53,730 nt of DNA from Clostridia bacterium (GTDB lineage: Bacteria > Bacillota > Clostridia > RGIG6154). Each line of letters opens with the position of its first letter. Position 1 is the stretch's first letter. The position numbers were made by a program, and so were the translations under genes. The stretch spans positions 1 to 53,730 of the forward strand of contig JAGAJK010000097.1 in the NCBI GenBank assembly GCA_017626145.1, given 5' to 3'. This document shows positions 42,727-52,204 of this stretch, in pieces. The notes under the pieces are model-generated. The model worked only from the letters and a program-made list of their open reading frames with translations. It had not been told where the DNA came from and ran no database searches.

Positions 42727-43155
42727 CTAAAAGTTCTTGAAAACAATTACCCCGCCTATCATTAAAGCAACACCTAAAAGCTGTGTCCACTTAAACGGAA
42801 CCTTTGGGGTATTCATTATGCCGAAGCCATCAATCAGAGCCGCAGTTATAAGCTGGGATATGAGTATGATACTTATGGCAACCGTAGGGCTCAGTTTCCC
42901 TATTCCGAGCATAACTGTAACCGTTATTACCATACCAAGCGCCCCGCCTAACAGGTAATACCAGGGAACTGCGGTTATTTCTCTTATATTACCCTTGCCG
43001 AAAAGCATTGCCGCAATTAATGAGATTATAAAAGCCGTTCCCTGAACATAGGCATTTGCTTCCAGAAGTCCTATCTTTTCGTTAAGACGTGTATTCATAA
43101 CTCCCTGAATACTCATAGTCATACCTGCTATGATATTTGATATAAAGGCAAACAT
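42727..43155 (-). CDS. YdcZ-type DMT transporter (DUF606)
   Basis: A 142-residue protein with five membrane helices, FAFISNIIAGMTMSIQGVMNTRL at the start and WTQLLGVALMIGGVIVF at the end. This is the short half-size YdcZ family (Pfam PF04657) that dimerises or works in pairs. Function unknown. AAAAGGAGTG gives the ribosome site. It lies upstream of the ABC exporter gene on the same strand, about 60 bases apart. Confidence 0.85.
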   Translation of the reverse strand: MFAFISNIIAGMTMSIQGVMNTRLNEKIGLLEANAYVQGTAFIISLIAAMLFGKGNIREITAVPWYYLLGGALGMVITVTVMLGIGKLSPTVAISIILISQLITAALIDGFGIMNTPKVPFKWTQLLGVALMIGGVIVFKNF

Positions 43156-43223
43156 ATCATCACTCCTTTTATTTTACTTTACCCCCAAAAGGAAAATTTA
43201 TAAGAAATTTTCTTGAAAAACCG

Positions 43224-43340
43224 TTGACAAAAGGGTTTTGTTATGATATTATGTTATGGTAACCGCACGAATGTGGTCTTTTTAAGCACCCTTATGGGTC
43301 ACCTTGATTCGGCGAGTCTAAATTTGGGAGGTGAAACCGC
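43224..43340 (+). promoter_or_regulatory. Promoter and L21-type ribosomal leader
   Basis: TTGACA (43224-43229), 17 bases, TATTAT (43247-43252) starts the rplU-rpmA transcript. The leader (about 43258-43340) contains AACCGCACGAATGTGGTC and GGGTCACCTTGATTCGGCGAGTC, arranged like the L21 leader found before rplU in many Firmicutes, thought to mediate autoregulation by L21. Confidence 0.72.
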
Positions 43341-43646
43341 ATGTACGCAATTATCGTAACAGGTGGTAAGCAGTATAAGGTTACCGAAGGCGAAGTTCTT
43401 TTCATTGAAAAGAAGGACGTAAACGAAGGTGATGTTATTAAGTTTGACACTGTTTTAGCTGCATCTGACAAAGATGGCAACTTTACAGTTAACCCTGCAA
43501 ATGCTTCTGTTGATGCTAAGGTTTTAGGTCAGGGCAAAGATAAGAAGATCATCGTTTACAAGTATAAGCCTAAAAAGGGTTATCACAAGAAACAGGGTCA
43601 CAGACAGCCTTATACAAAGGTTCAGATCGAAAAGATTAATTTATAA
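43341..43646 (+). CDS. rplU: 50S ribosomal protein L21
   Basis: A 101-residue protein of full family length, with the conserved [14 protein letters not shown] start and [19 protein letters not shown] near the end. Binds 23S rRNA in the large subunit. GGGAGGTGAAACC gives the ribosome site. The next gene is rpmA after 35 bases; in most Firmicutes the prp (ysxB) protease gene lies between the two, but here there is no room. Confidence 0.98.
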   Translation: MYAIIVTGGKQYKVTEGEVLFIEKKDVNEGDVIKFDTVLAASDKDGNFTVNPANASVDAKVLGQGKDKKIIVYKYKPKKGYHKKQGHRQPYTKVQIEKINL

Positions 43647-43681
43647 TTTTCATTTTGCATAGTAAATTGGAGGTGCAATAA

Positions 43682-43939
43682 ATGGCTCATAAGAAAGGTG
43701 TCGGCAGTACCAAAAACGGTAGAGATTCCGAGTCCAAACGACTTGGTGTGAAAAAAGCTGACGGTCAGTTCGTTACAGCAGGTAACATTATCGTAAGACA
43801 GAGAGGAACAAAGATTCATCCGGGTCTTAACGTTAAAAAAGGCGGAGACGATACATTATTTACACTTATTGACGGTTATGTAAAATTCGAAAGAAAAGAC
43901 AAGACCAGAAAACAGGTAAGTGTATACGCAGCAGAATAA
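43682..43939 (+). CDS. rpmA: 50S ribosomal protein L27, no cleavable extension
   Basis: An 85-residue protein beginning [20 protein letters not shown], whose N-terminal tail reaches the peptidyl transferase centre. Most Firmicutes encode L27 with an extra nine or so residues ending FF/ASKKG, removed by the Prp protease; here the gene starts with the mature type, as in E. coli. GGAGGTG precedes the ATG, and no in-frame upstream start with such an extension is present. Confidence 0.98.
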   Translation: MAHKKGVGSTKNGRDSESKRLGVKKADGQFVTAGNIIVRQRGTKIHPGLNVKKGGDDTLFTLIDGYVKFERKDKTRKQVSVYAAE

Positions 43940-43947
43940 ACAAAATT

Positions 43948-44184
43948 AAGGGAATGTAAAAAAAGCCCGGAACGTAAAAAGGCTGAGTAAAGTAAAATAT
44001 TTTAAAAATGATAAAACTTTAATTTTATATTACCCAAGGAAAAATATCGTTTAAAAACGATATTTTTTCAATTAATAAGCCTTTTTACTACGAACGAACC
44101 TCACCAAACTCGACGTATCACATACGCCTTCGGGTTCGGTTCATCCGTTCCAAGCTGTTTTTCCTATTCCTTACAAAAATGGAG
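43948..44184. repeat. Inverted-repeat element between rpmA and obgE
   Basis: The 289-base gap has ends that are imperfect inverse copies: AAGGGAATGTAAAAAAAGCCCGGAACG (43948-43974) against the reverse complement of about 44152-44181. Inside lie GTAAAAAGGCT with its inverse AGCCTTTTTAC (43977 and 44079), a terminator-like hairpin AAAATATCGTTT/AAACGATATTTTTT (44040-44068) and a hairpin with CGAACC/GGTTCG arms and CGTAT/ATACG tip (44094-44142). No reading frame is evident. It could be a miniature transposon remnant, or a folded RNA between two ribosome-related transcripts. A short TTGTAAATTTTTACAA hairpin (about 44185-44203) follows. Confidence 0.55.
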
Positions 44185-44228
44185 TTGTAAATTTTTACAA
44201 CTCTTTTTTAGAATGAAAGGATTTTATT

Positions 44229-45500
44229 ATGGCTTCATTTATTGACAAAGCGAAGATTACCGTTAAAGCCGGAAAAGGCGGAAACGGAAGTATGGCATTT
44301 CACCGTGAGAAATATGTGGCGGCAGGCGGTCCCGACGGTGGTGACGGCGGTCACGGCGGTAGTGTCATTTTTAAAGGTGACAATTCACTTTCCACTTTGA
44401 TGGATTTTAAATATAAAAAGAAATACAATGCCGAAAACGGAGAAGACGGAAAAGACAAAAAGCGTCACGGAAAAACAGGAAGCGACCTTTATATAAAGGT
44501 TCCTGTGGGAACTATTATTAAATTCAACGGCAAAATTGTCGCTGATATAAAAACAGAGGATACAACCTTTGTTGCCGCAAAGGGCGGCACAGGTGGTTGG
44601 GGTAATGCTCATTTTGCAACCGCTACAAGACAGGCTCCGAAATTTGCTAAAGTCGGTCTTTACGGTGACGAAAGAGAATTAGAGCTTGAGCTGCGTCTTC
44701 TTGCAGATGTTGGTTTTGTTGGTTTCCCCAATGTAGGAAAATCAACCCTTCTTTCAGTTATAAGTGCCGCAAAGCCTAAAATTGCAAACTATCATTTTAC
44801 AACACTTATTCCTAATTTAGGTGTTGTAGATGCAGGCGAAGGTAACAGCTTCGTTGCGGCAGATATCCCAGGTTTGATTGAGGGTGCTTCCGAGGGGCTT
44901 GGTCTCGGTCACGAATTTTTAAGACACGTTGAAAGAACAAGACTTCTTCTTCACGTTGTTGACGTTTCAGGAATTGAAGGCAGACATCCTGTTGAAGATT
45001 TTAATACAATCAACGAAGAGCTTAAAAATTACAATATGGATTTGATGGACCGTCCACAGATTATTGCGGCGAACAAAACCGATATTATGACCGATTCGGG
45101 TCCATATGAAGAATTAAAAGCACTTGCGGCGGAAAAGGATATAAAAATATTTGAAATTTCTGCGGCAACAGGAACAGGTGTAAGAGAATTGGTTGCGTAT
45201 ATCGCTTCCTGTCTTAAAGAAATTCCTATCCCTGAGGTTGAGGTTGAACCCATTACCGAGGCACTTTACACCTTTGATGAGGAAGAATTCACAATTAAAA
45301 AGGATAACGAGGTTTACGTTGTTGAAGGACCTTACGTTACAAAGCTCGTAAGCTCAATTAACTTTGACGATTACGAATCCTTAAGCTATTTCCAGACAAA
45401 CCTGCGTAAGAAAGGTATTATAAAGGCACTTGAAAATGCAGGTGTCAAAGAGGGAGATATGGTAAGAATGGAAGACTTGGAGTTTGAATTTATTTATTAA
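44229..45500 (+). CDS. obgE: Obg family GTPase (CgtA)
   Basis: A 423-residue ribosome-assembly GTPase. The N-terminal Obg fold (about 1-158) has the glycine-rich AGKGGNGSMAFHREKYVAAGGPDGGDGG; the G domain has GFPNVGKSTL (about 165-174), DIPG and NKTD; the C-terminal OCT domain (about 345-423) marks Gram-positive Obg (YEVEGPYVTKLV-like). It works in maturation of the 50S subunit. It heads obgE-nadD-yqeK-rsfS, whose genes abut or overlap. GAAAGGA is the ribosome site. Confidence 0.97.
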   Translation: MASFIDKAKITVKAGKGGNGSMAFHREKYVAAGGPDGGDGGHGGSVIFKGDNSLSTLMDFKYKKKYNAENGEDGKDKKRHGKTGSDLYIKVPVGTIIKFNGKIVADIKTEDTTFVAAKGGTGGWGNAHFATATRQAPKFAKVGLYGDERELELELRLLADVGFVGFPNVGKSTLLSVISAAKPKIANYHFTTLIPNLGVVDAGEGNSFVAADIPGLIEGASEGLGLGHEFLRHVERTRLLLHVVDVSGIEGRHPVEDFNTINEELKNYNMDLMDRPQIIAANKTDIMTDSGPYEELKALAAEKDIKIFEISAATGTGVRELVAYIASCLKEIPIPEVEVEPITEALYTFDEEEFTIKKDNEVYVVEGPYVTKLVSSINFDDYESLSYFQTNLRKKGIIKALENAGVKEGDMVRMEDLEFEFIY

Positions 45501-45502
45501 TT

Positions 45503-46093
45503 ATGAAAACAGGACTTTTAGGGGGTACATTTGACCCCATTCATAATGGACATACCGCTATTGCGGAAAATCTTATAAAGCAGAAAATTTTAGACAGAGT
45601 GATTTTTGTTGTTACATCTACCCCACCTCACAAGGATAAGGAGATTACCAACGAAATTCACCGTCTTAATATGGTTAAAATTGCATCGGGTGGCAAGTTT
45701 GAAGTAAGCGATTATGAAATTAAAAAAGGCGGTAAAAGCTATTCATTCGACACTCTTACTTATTTTTCACAGCTTTATAAAGATGACGAAATATATTTTA
45801 TCACAGGTGCGGATATGCTTTTATCTTTACCTCGCTGGTACAAATCCGACGAGCTTTTAAGAAATTTCAGTTTCATAGGTGTTGACAGAGAAAATCAGCT
45901 GTCCGACGGTAAAATGCATATAGTTGATGAAATGATACAAAAATATAATGCAAGCATTATTTTAACGGATATTAAAACTCCGTTTATATCTTCAACAATG
46001 GTTCGTGAAAAAATCAGAAACGGTGAAGATGTTTCTCCTTTTGTTGATGAAAATGTAATTAAATATATTAAGGACAATAACCTTTATGATTGA
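45503..46093 (+). CDS. nadD: Nicotinate-nucleotide adenylyltransferase
   Basis: A 196-residue enzyme joining nicotinate mononucleotide and ATP to give NaAD, the substrate of NadE at 10340. It has the nucleotidyltransferase signature GGTFDPIHNGH (6-16), VVTSTPPHKD and the ISSTMVR motif near residue 160. It starts 2 bases after obgE and overlaps yqeK by 8 bases. Confidence 0.96.
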   Translation: MKTGLLGGTFDPIHNGHTAIAENLIKQKILDRVIFVVTSTPPHKDKEITNEIHRLNMVKIASGGKFEVSDYEIKKGGKSYSFDTLTYFSQLYKDDEIYFITGADMLLSLPRWYKSDELLRNFSFIGVDRENQLSDGKMHIVDEMIQKYNASIILTDIKTPFISSTMVREKIRNGEDVSPFVDENVIKYIKDNNLYD

Positions 46094-46670
46094 AAAAATT
46101 AGAGAAGAATTAAAATCAAAACTTTCCGAAAAGCGCTTTGCTCATACCGTCGGTGTTGCTGAAACTGCAGTGAAACTTGCTGAAGCTTTCGGCGGTGATA
46201 CAAAAAAGGTATATATTGCAGGTCTTCTTCACGATATGGCTAAAGAGCTTACGTTGGAGGAAATGAACAATCTTACGCAAGATGTTGAAATCGACAGCTA
46301 TATGCGTACATCAAAGGCACTTCTTCACGGTGCAGCAGGTGCCGTTCTTGCAAAGCAGACCTTTGACGTTGATGATGAAATATATAATGCAATTTTTTAT
46401 CATACAACAGGAAGAGAAAATATGACGCTGACGGAAAAAATAATTTTCGTTTCGGATATGGCAGAGCCTTCACGAAATTTTAAAGGTATTGAGAAATTAC
46501 GTGAAATTATGCTTTCGGATCTGGATGATGCAGTTATTACTGCAGCCGATTTAACTCTCTCCTATTTGATTGAAAATCGAAAAAACATTTATCCTTTGAC
46601 AGTTATTTCAAGAAATTACATTATAAAAGAAAAAAATAGTGGAAATTCCATTGAAAGTGTGGTAAAATAG
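46086..46670 (+). CDS. yqeK: YqeK-type HD domain hydrolase
   Basis: A 194-residue HD-fold metal enzyme. RFAHTVGV gives the first His, LLHDMAKEL the HD pair, and ALLHGAAGAVLA plus YHTTGRENM further metal ligands. YqeK members hydrolyse diadenosine tetraphosphate symmetrically (family knowledge). It lies between nadD and rsfS in the usual Firmicutes order. Confidence 0.93.
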   Translation: MIEKIREELKSKLSEKRFAHTVGVAETAVKLAEAFGGDTKKVYIAGLLHDMAKELTLEEMNNLTQDVEIDSYMRTSKALLHGAAGAVLAKQTFDVDDEIYNAIFYHTTGRENMTLTEKIIFVSDMAEPSRNFKGIEKLREIMLSDLDDAVITAADLTLSYLIENRKNIYPLTVISRNYIIKEKNSGNSIESVVK

Positions 46671-46698
46671 TATAATGGAATTACAGGGAGGTATGTTT

Positions 46699-47052
46699 AT
46701 GAATTCATATGAAAAGACATGCGTTGCAGTTAAAGCTCTTGATTCTAAAAAGGCAAGAGATATTACTGTTTTGAAAATAGAGGATTTAACAGTTATTTCC
46801 GATTATTTTGTTATTGCAACAGCATCGAGCTCAACTCAGCTTCGTGCACTTAGTGATGAGGTTGATTTTGTTCTTGGCGAAGCGGGAATTGCTCCGCTTC
46901 ACAAAGAGGGAGATGCTCAGTCACCCTGGATTTTACTTGACTACGGTGACATAGTTGTTCATCTGTTTTTAGAGGATTCAAGAATGTTCTACAGCCTGGA
47001 GAGACTATGGTCGGATGCAACTAAAGTAGATGTTGAAGAAATTTTAAAATAA
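46699..47052 (+). CDS. rsfS: Ribosomal silencing factor RsfS
   Basis: A 117-residue protein from the ATG at 46699, with GGGAGG about 8 bases upstream; the frame also has ATG codons at 46675 and 46693 that are too close to or before that site. It carries the DUF143/RsfS core (ITVLKIEDLTVISDYFVIATASS; IVHLFLEDSRMFYSLERLW). It binds L14 and stops 50S-30S joining in starvation. Follows yqeK by 28 bases. Confidence 0.95.
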   Translation: MNSYEKTCVAVKALDSKKARDITVLKIEDLTVISDYFVIATASSSTQLRALSDEVDFVLGEAGIAPLHKEGDAQSPWILLDYGDIVVHLFLEDSRMFYSLERLWSDATKVDVEEILK

Positions 47053-47083
47053 ACAGGAAAAAATTCTGAAAGGATTGAAATAA

Positions 47084-49495
<2,412 letters not shown>

Positions 49496-49505
49496 TTTAA
49501 AAATG

Positions 49506-49541
49506 AGCTGTGAAAATTATCAAATTTTCACAGCTTTCTTT
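49506..49541 (+). terminator. Terminator of leuS
   Basis: AGCTGTGAAAATT (49506-49518) pairs with AATTTTCACAGCT (49523-49535), followed by TTCTTTTTT. Confidence 0.92.
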
Positions 49542-49551
49542 TTTATAAAAT

Positions 49552-49580
49552 ATAGCCGTGTGCAAATTGCACACGGCTAT
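49552..49580 (-). terminator. Terminator of 6S RNA
   Basis: Perfect 14-bp arms ATAGCCGTGTGCAA/TTGCACACGGCTAT around one base, with ATTTTAT beyond on the minus strand. Confidence 0.8.
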
Positions 49581-49589
49581 TAATTTCAT

Positions 49590-49775
49590 TTAATTACCCG
49601 CCGGACCGCTGTTTTTCTGCGTTTTTAAACCTGGTTAATCAGGTGGGTTACCGCTTGAAGGCTTAAATCGCTCCTCCTTCAATGGGAGGCCTGCAAGCCA
49701 CCTTCAAATATAGTTCCCTTATAAAAAGTGTTGGTTCAAAACACGGGCAGACTTCACCACGAATCAGGCAGGAAT
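49590..49775 (-). ncRNA. ssrS: 6S RNA
   Basis: The minus strand has the features of clostridial 6S RNA: GAACCAACACTTTTTATAAGGGAACTA near the 5' side, GGTGGCTTGCAGGCCTCCC and GGAGGAGCGATTTAAGCC in the middle, and GCGGTAACCCACCTGATTAACCAGGTTTA toward the 3' side, closing with GGTCCGGCGGGT. The ends can pair (CCCG and TGTTTT against AAAACA and CGGG), giving a long rod with an internal bulge. 6S RNA mimics an open promoter and binds the housekeeping RNA polymerase. The recognition rests on memory of related sequences; ends are approximate. Confidence 0.72.
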
Positions 49776-49800
49776 AAAGGCAAACTTTTGTTTGCTGTTA

Positions 49801-50064
49801 TTATTCTTCCTCTTCTGTCATTGCAAGATAGGTATCAAGTACCTTCTGTGCTTCTTCATCATCATCTACACCGACTAAAACTTCACAATCTTCATCGTCA
49901 TTTTCAAACTTTAAGATTACTACTCCGTCATCAGGGTCGAGAACAGGCAGAAGAATTACATAATATTCTCCGTCAAGCTCGATGGTATCAATATGTTCAA
50001 ATTCAACTTCCTTACCCTGATCGTCGGTAAGAACTATAATTTCGCCTCTTTCGTTATTTTCCAT
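49801..50064 (-). CDS. DUF1292 family protein
   Basis: An 87-residue acidic cytosolic protein with IIVLTDDQGKEVEFEHIDTIELDGEYYVILLPV, the DUF1292 signature (YrzB-type, found near conserved RNA and stress genes in Firmicutes). Its C-terminus is rich in Asp and Glu. Function unknown. The ribosome site AGGAG precedes the ATG. A small palindrome CAAACTTTTGTTTG lies just after its stop and before 6S RNA. Confidence 0.85.
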   Translation of the reverse strand: MENNERGEIIVLTDDQGKEVEFEHIDTIELDGEYYVILLPVLDPDDGVVILKFENDDEDCEVLVGVDDDEEAQKVLDTYLAMTEEEE

Positions 50065-50125
50065 TTCATTTACTCCTTTTTCATTTTAACCTTTTTTACT
50101 ATAAAATACAACTGTAATTTTTTCC

Positions 50126-50866
50126 TTATCTGCGCTTTCTCTTAACTGCAACGGGAACCTGCTGAGCCATAACAACAGCTATAAGCATTACAGAAGCTCC
50201 GAGATTCTGCAGTGAAAGGAATTTATCTGCAAGTGTTGTTTTATCAAATAAATTCAACACAAACATAAGTCCGCCAAGGAATGAATATGCAATAAGTGAC
50301 CAGGCAAAAAGCTCATCTTTCTTTTTAGCAAGATTAACAATTGCAAGTACAACACCAAATATGCAGAACAACGCACCAATTACATAGCCTGCTTTGCTTC
50401 CTGCATCAAGAACATCAATAGCTAAATCAGAAAGAACTACTGCAGCAATTGCAACAACAGAAGCAATTACCATATAAAGCACATTCTTAACAAGTGGCTT
50501 TTCTGTTAAAGCAGAATCCGCATAAGCAGGAATAAGTACAAGCGGTAAAATAAGACCTGCGGGCTTGATGTAAAGTGCAATTCTGAGTGGAATAAGATCT
50601 ATAATACAATAAACAAGCATTATAACCGCCAACAAAGCAAACTCAATACCTACTGTTTTAACACCGCATTTTTTATTTGCACAACCGTAACCAAGTACAA
50701 ATACTGACTGTACCAGCAAAAACAGATATCCGAAAGTAAGTGTCCAGCGGATTGCACCTGTTTCATACTGAAGGTAGTAATGTGTTACTGCAATCATTGT
50801 TAAAAGAACTACACAAATTGTCGAAACAGCTGTAATATTTTTTCTGTTTCCAAAAAAGTTTTTCAT
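50126..50866 (-). CDS. Unrecognised multi-pass membrane protein
   Basis: A 246-residue protein with seven or eight hydrophobic helices (for example TAVSTICVVLLTMIAVTHYY, LIPAYADSALTE linker, VLYMVIASVVAIAAVVLSDLAI) and a basic end KRKRR. I do not recognise its family. The nearby CANKKCG segment holds two cysteines. It lies upstream of the DUF1292 gene on the same strand with about 60 bases between. AAAGGGGA gives the ribosome site. Confidence 0.7.
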   Translation of the reverse strand: MKNFFGNRKNITAVSTICVVLLTMIAVTHYYLQYETGAIRWTLTFGYLFLLVQSVFVLGYGCANKKCGVKTVGIEFALLAVIMLVYCIIDLIPLRIALYIKPAGLILPLVLIPAYADSALTEKPLVKNVLYMVIASVVAIAAVVLSDLAIDVLDAGSKAGYVIGALFCIFGVVLAIVNLAKKKDELFAWSLIAYSFLGGLMFVLNLFDKTTLADKFLSLQNLGASVMLIAVVMAQQVPVAVKRKRR

Positions 50867-50895
50867 ATATTTTGTCCCCTTTCGTGTATAATAGT

Positions 50896-50924
50896 ATTAT
50901 ACTAATAATATGGAATTTTTTCAA
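50896..50924 (-). promoter_or_regulatory. Promoter of membrane protein gene
   Basis: Minus strand TTGAAA (50919-50924), 17 bases, TATAAT (50896-50901). Confidence 0.72.
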
Positions 50925-50995
50925 TAGAAATTACAAATATTTTTTAATTTTTATAATTTTCATGAAATTACCCGGGTCTTATTTTACGTTATTTA

Positions 50996-51120
50996 TTGAC
51001 ATATATTTCAAAATGTGTTAAACTTAGCATAAGAAAAGCAATTATTAGTTTTATTTCTTCGGGTACCTTTCTCCGTCCGGAGAATTTAAATATTATATGC
51101 CGCAACGGAGACGGCGGTAA
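50996..51120 (+). promoter_or_regulatory. Promoter and GC-rich structured leader of small membrane peptide
   Basis: TTGACA (50996-51001), 17 bases, TAAACT (51019-51024), then a leader of about 100 bases. In it TCTCCGTCCGGAGA forms one hairpin near 51070-51083, while its first arm TCTCCGT can instead pair with ACGGAGA further on, and GCCG...CGGC closes another hairpin just before the ribosome site. These are mutually exclusive, as in RNA switches. No known riboswitch class was recognised. Confidence 0.45.
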
Positions 51121-51132
51121 AGGAGCGTTATT

Positions 51133-51282
51133 ATGAAAACATGGCACAAACTTGTATTGGTATTCTCAATTCTTTCTGTAATGGCTACAGCAGCAATTCT
51201 TCTTATCGATTATCAGCGTGACCGCAAGGTAATAACAGCTGTTAAAAAGCTTTTAGAGCAGAAAAAGGTAATTGAGTTATAA
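51133..51282 (+). CDS. 49-residue single-helix membrane peptide
   Basis: A short gene starting ATG after AAAGGAG. The product (begins MKTWHKLVLVFSILSVM) has one membrane helix of about residues 6-24 and then a basic-amphipathic tail with RDRK, KKLLEQKK and EL at the end. It is preceded by a good promoter and followed by a terminator, which argues for a real gene despite its length. Related proteins are unknown to me; function unknown. Confidence 0.65.
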   Translation: MKTWHKLVLVFSILSVMATAAILLIDYQRDRKVITAVKKLLEQKKVIEL

Positions 51283-51300
51283 TCCTATTTACACAGAACA

Positions 51301-51333
51301 GCGCAGAAAATGCAGTTTTCTGCGCTTTATTTT
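51301..51333 (+). terminator. Terminator of small membrane peptide gene
   Basis: GCGCAGAAAA pairs with TTTTCTGCGC around TGCAG, with TTTATTTTTTG beyond. It lies 20 bases before the rfbD start, so rfbD is transcribed by readthrough or a promoter not recognised. Confidence 0.85.
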
Positions 51334-51352
51334 TTGATTTCAGGTGATTAAA

Positions 51353-52204
51353 ATGAACATACTTATTACAGGTGCTGACGGTCAGCTTGGATTTGAAGTA
51401 ATACGTCGTCTGAAACTCGAAGACGAAAGCTTAAACATTACTGCTACCGATGTTAATTCCCTTGATATCTGCAATATCGAAGAGGTTGAAAAGGCATTAA
51501 AAGGGATTGATGTTGTTATAAACTGTGCCGCCTTTACAAACGTTGACTTATGCGAAAGTGAAATTGAAGCAGCATATAAAATAAACTGCGACGGTGTTAA
51601 GAATCTTGCAGATGTTTGCAATAAAGAAAATGCCGTATTAATTCACATTTCCACCGACTACGTTTTTGATGGAAATAAAACAACGCCCTACACCGAAGAA
51701 GACAAAGTAAACCCTGTAACGGTTTACGGAAAAAGCAAGCTTGCAGGTGAAAGGGAAGCTGAAAAATGCAGAAAGCATTTTATTTTAAGAACATCGTGGC
51801 TTTACGGTGAAAACGGGAAAAATTTTGTTAAAACTATGATTAGCCTTTCAAAAACGAAAGAGTTTTTAAAGGTTGTAGATGACCAGACAGGCACTCCCAC
51901 CTCGGCATTTGATTTAGCTAAGGTAATTTATTTGTTTATAAACTGCAACGATTACGGAATATATCATTGCACAGGTAACGGTCAGGCTGTTTCCTGGTAT
52001 GAATTCACAAAAGAAATATTCCGGATTAAAGGAATAGCTACTCCTGTTTATCCTTGCTCAAGCGAGGAATTTAATGCAAAAGCACCACGCCCTCATTACT
52101 CGGTTCTTGAAAACCGCAAGCTCCAAAATATCGGAAAGGATATTATGAGGGACTGGAAAATTGCTCTTAATGAATTTTTAACTGAAAGGAACGAAATACT
52201 ATGA
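51353..52204 (+). CDS. rfbD: dTDP-4-dehydrorhamnose reductase
   Basis: A 283-residue NAD(P)H-dependent short-chain reductase that makes dTDP-L-rhamnose in the last step of its synthesis. ITGADGQLGFEV at residues 4-15 is the cofactor motif; STDYVFDG and YGKSKLAGE give the Thr/Tyr-x-x-x-Lys catalytic set. The ATG at 51353 follows AGGTGA; the frame extends to 51344 only. It overlaps argH by ATGA. Other rfb genes are not present, so the sugar route must be completed elsewhere. Confidence 0.92.
   Translation: MNILITGADGQLGFEVIRRLKLEDESLNITATDVNSLDICNIEEVEKALKGIDVVINCAAFTNVDLCESEIEAAYKINCDGVKNLADVCNKENAVLIHISTDYVFDGNKTTPYTEEDKVNPVTVYGKSKLAGEREAEKCRKHFILRTSWLYGENGKNFVKTMISLSKTKEFLKVVDDQTGTPTSAFDLAKVIYLFINCNDYGIYHCTGNGQAVSWYEFTKEIFRIKGIATPVYPCSSEEFNAKAPRPHYSVLENRKLQNIGKDIMRDWKIALNEFLTERNEIL

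Noticed and set aside
49590-49775. SRP RNA or RNase P RNA as identity of the GC-rich noncoding block
   Set aside because: The SRP GGTCAGGTCCGGAAGGAAGCA core and RNase P conserved cores are absent, whereas 6S-like blocks are present.
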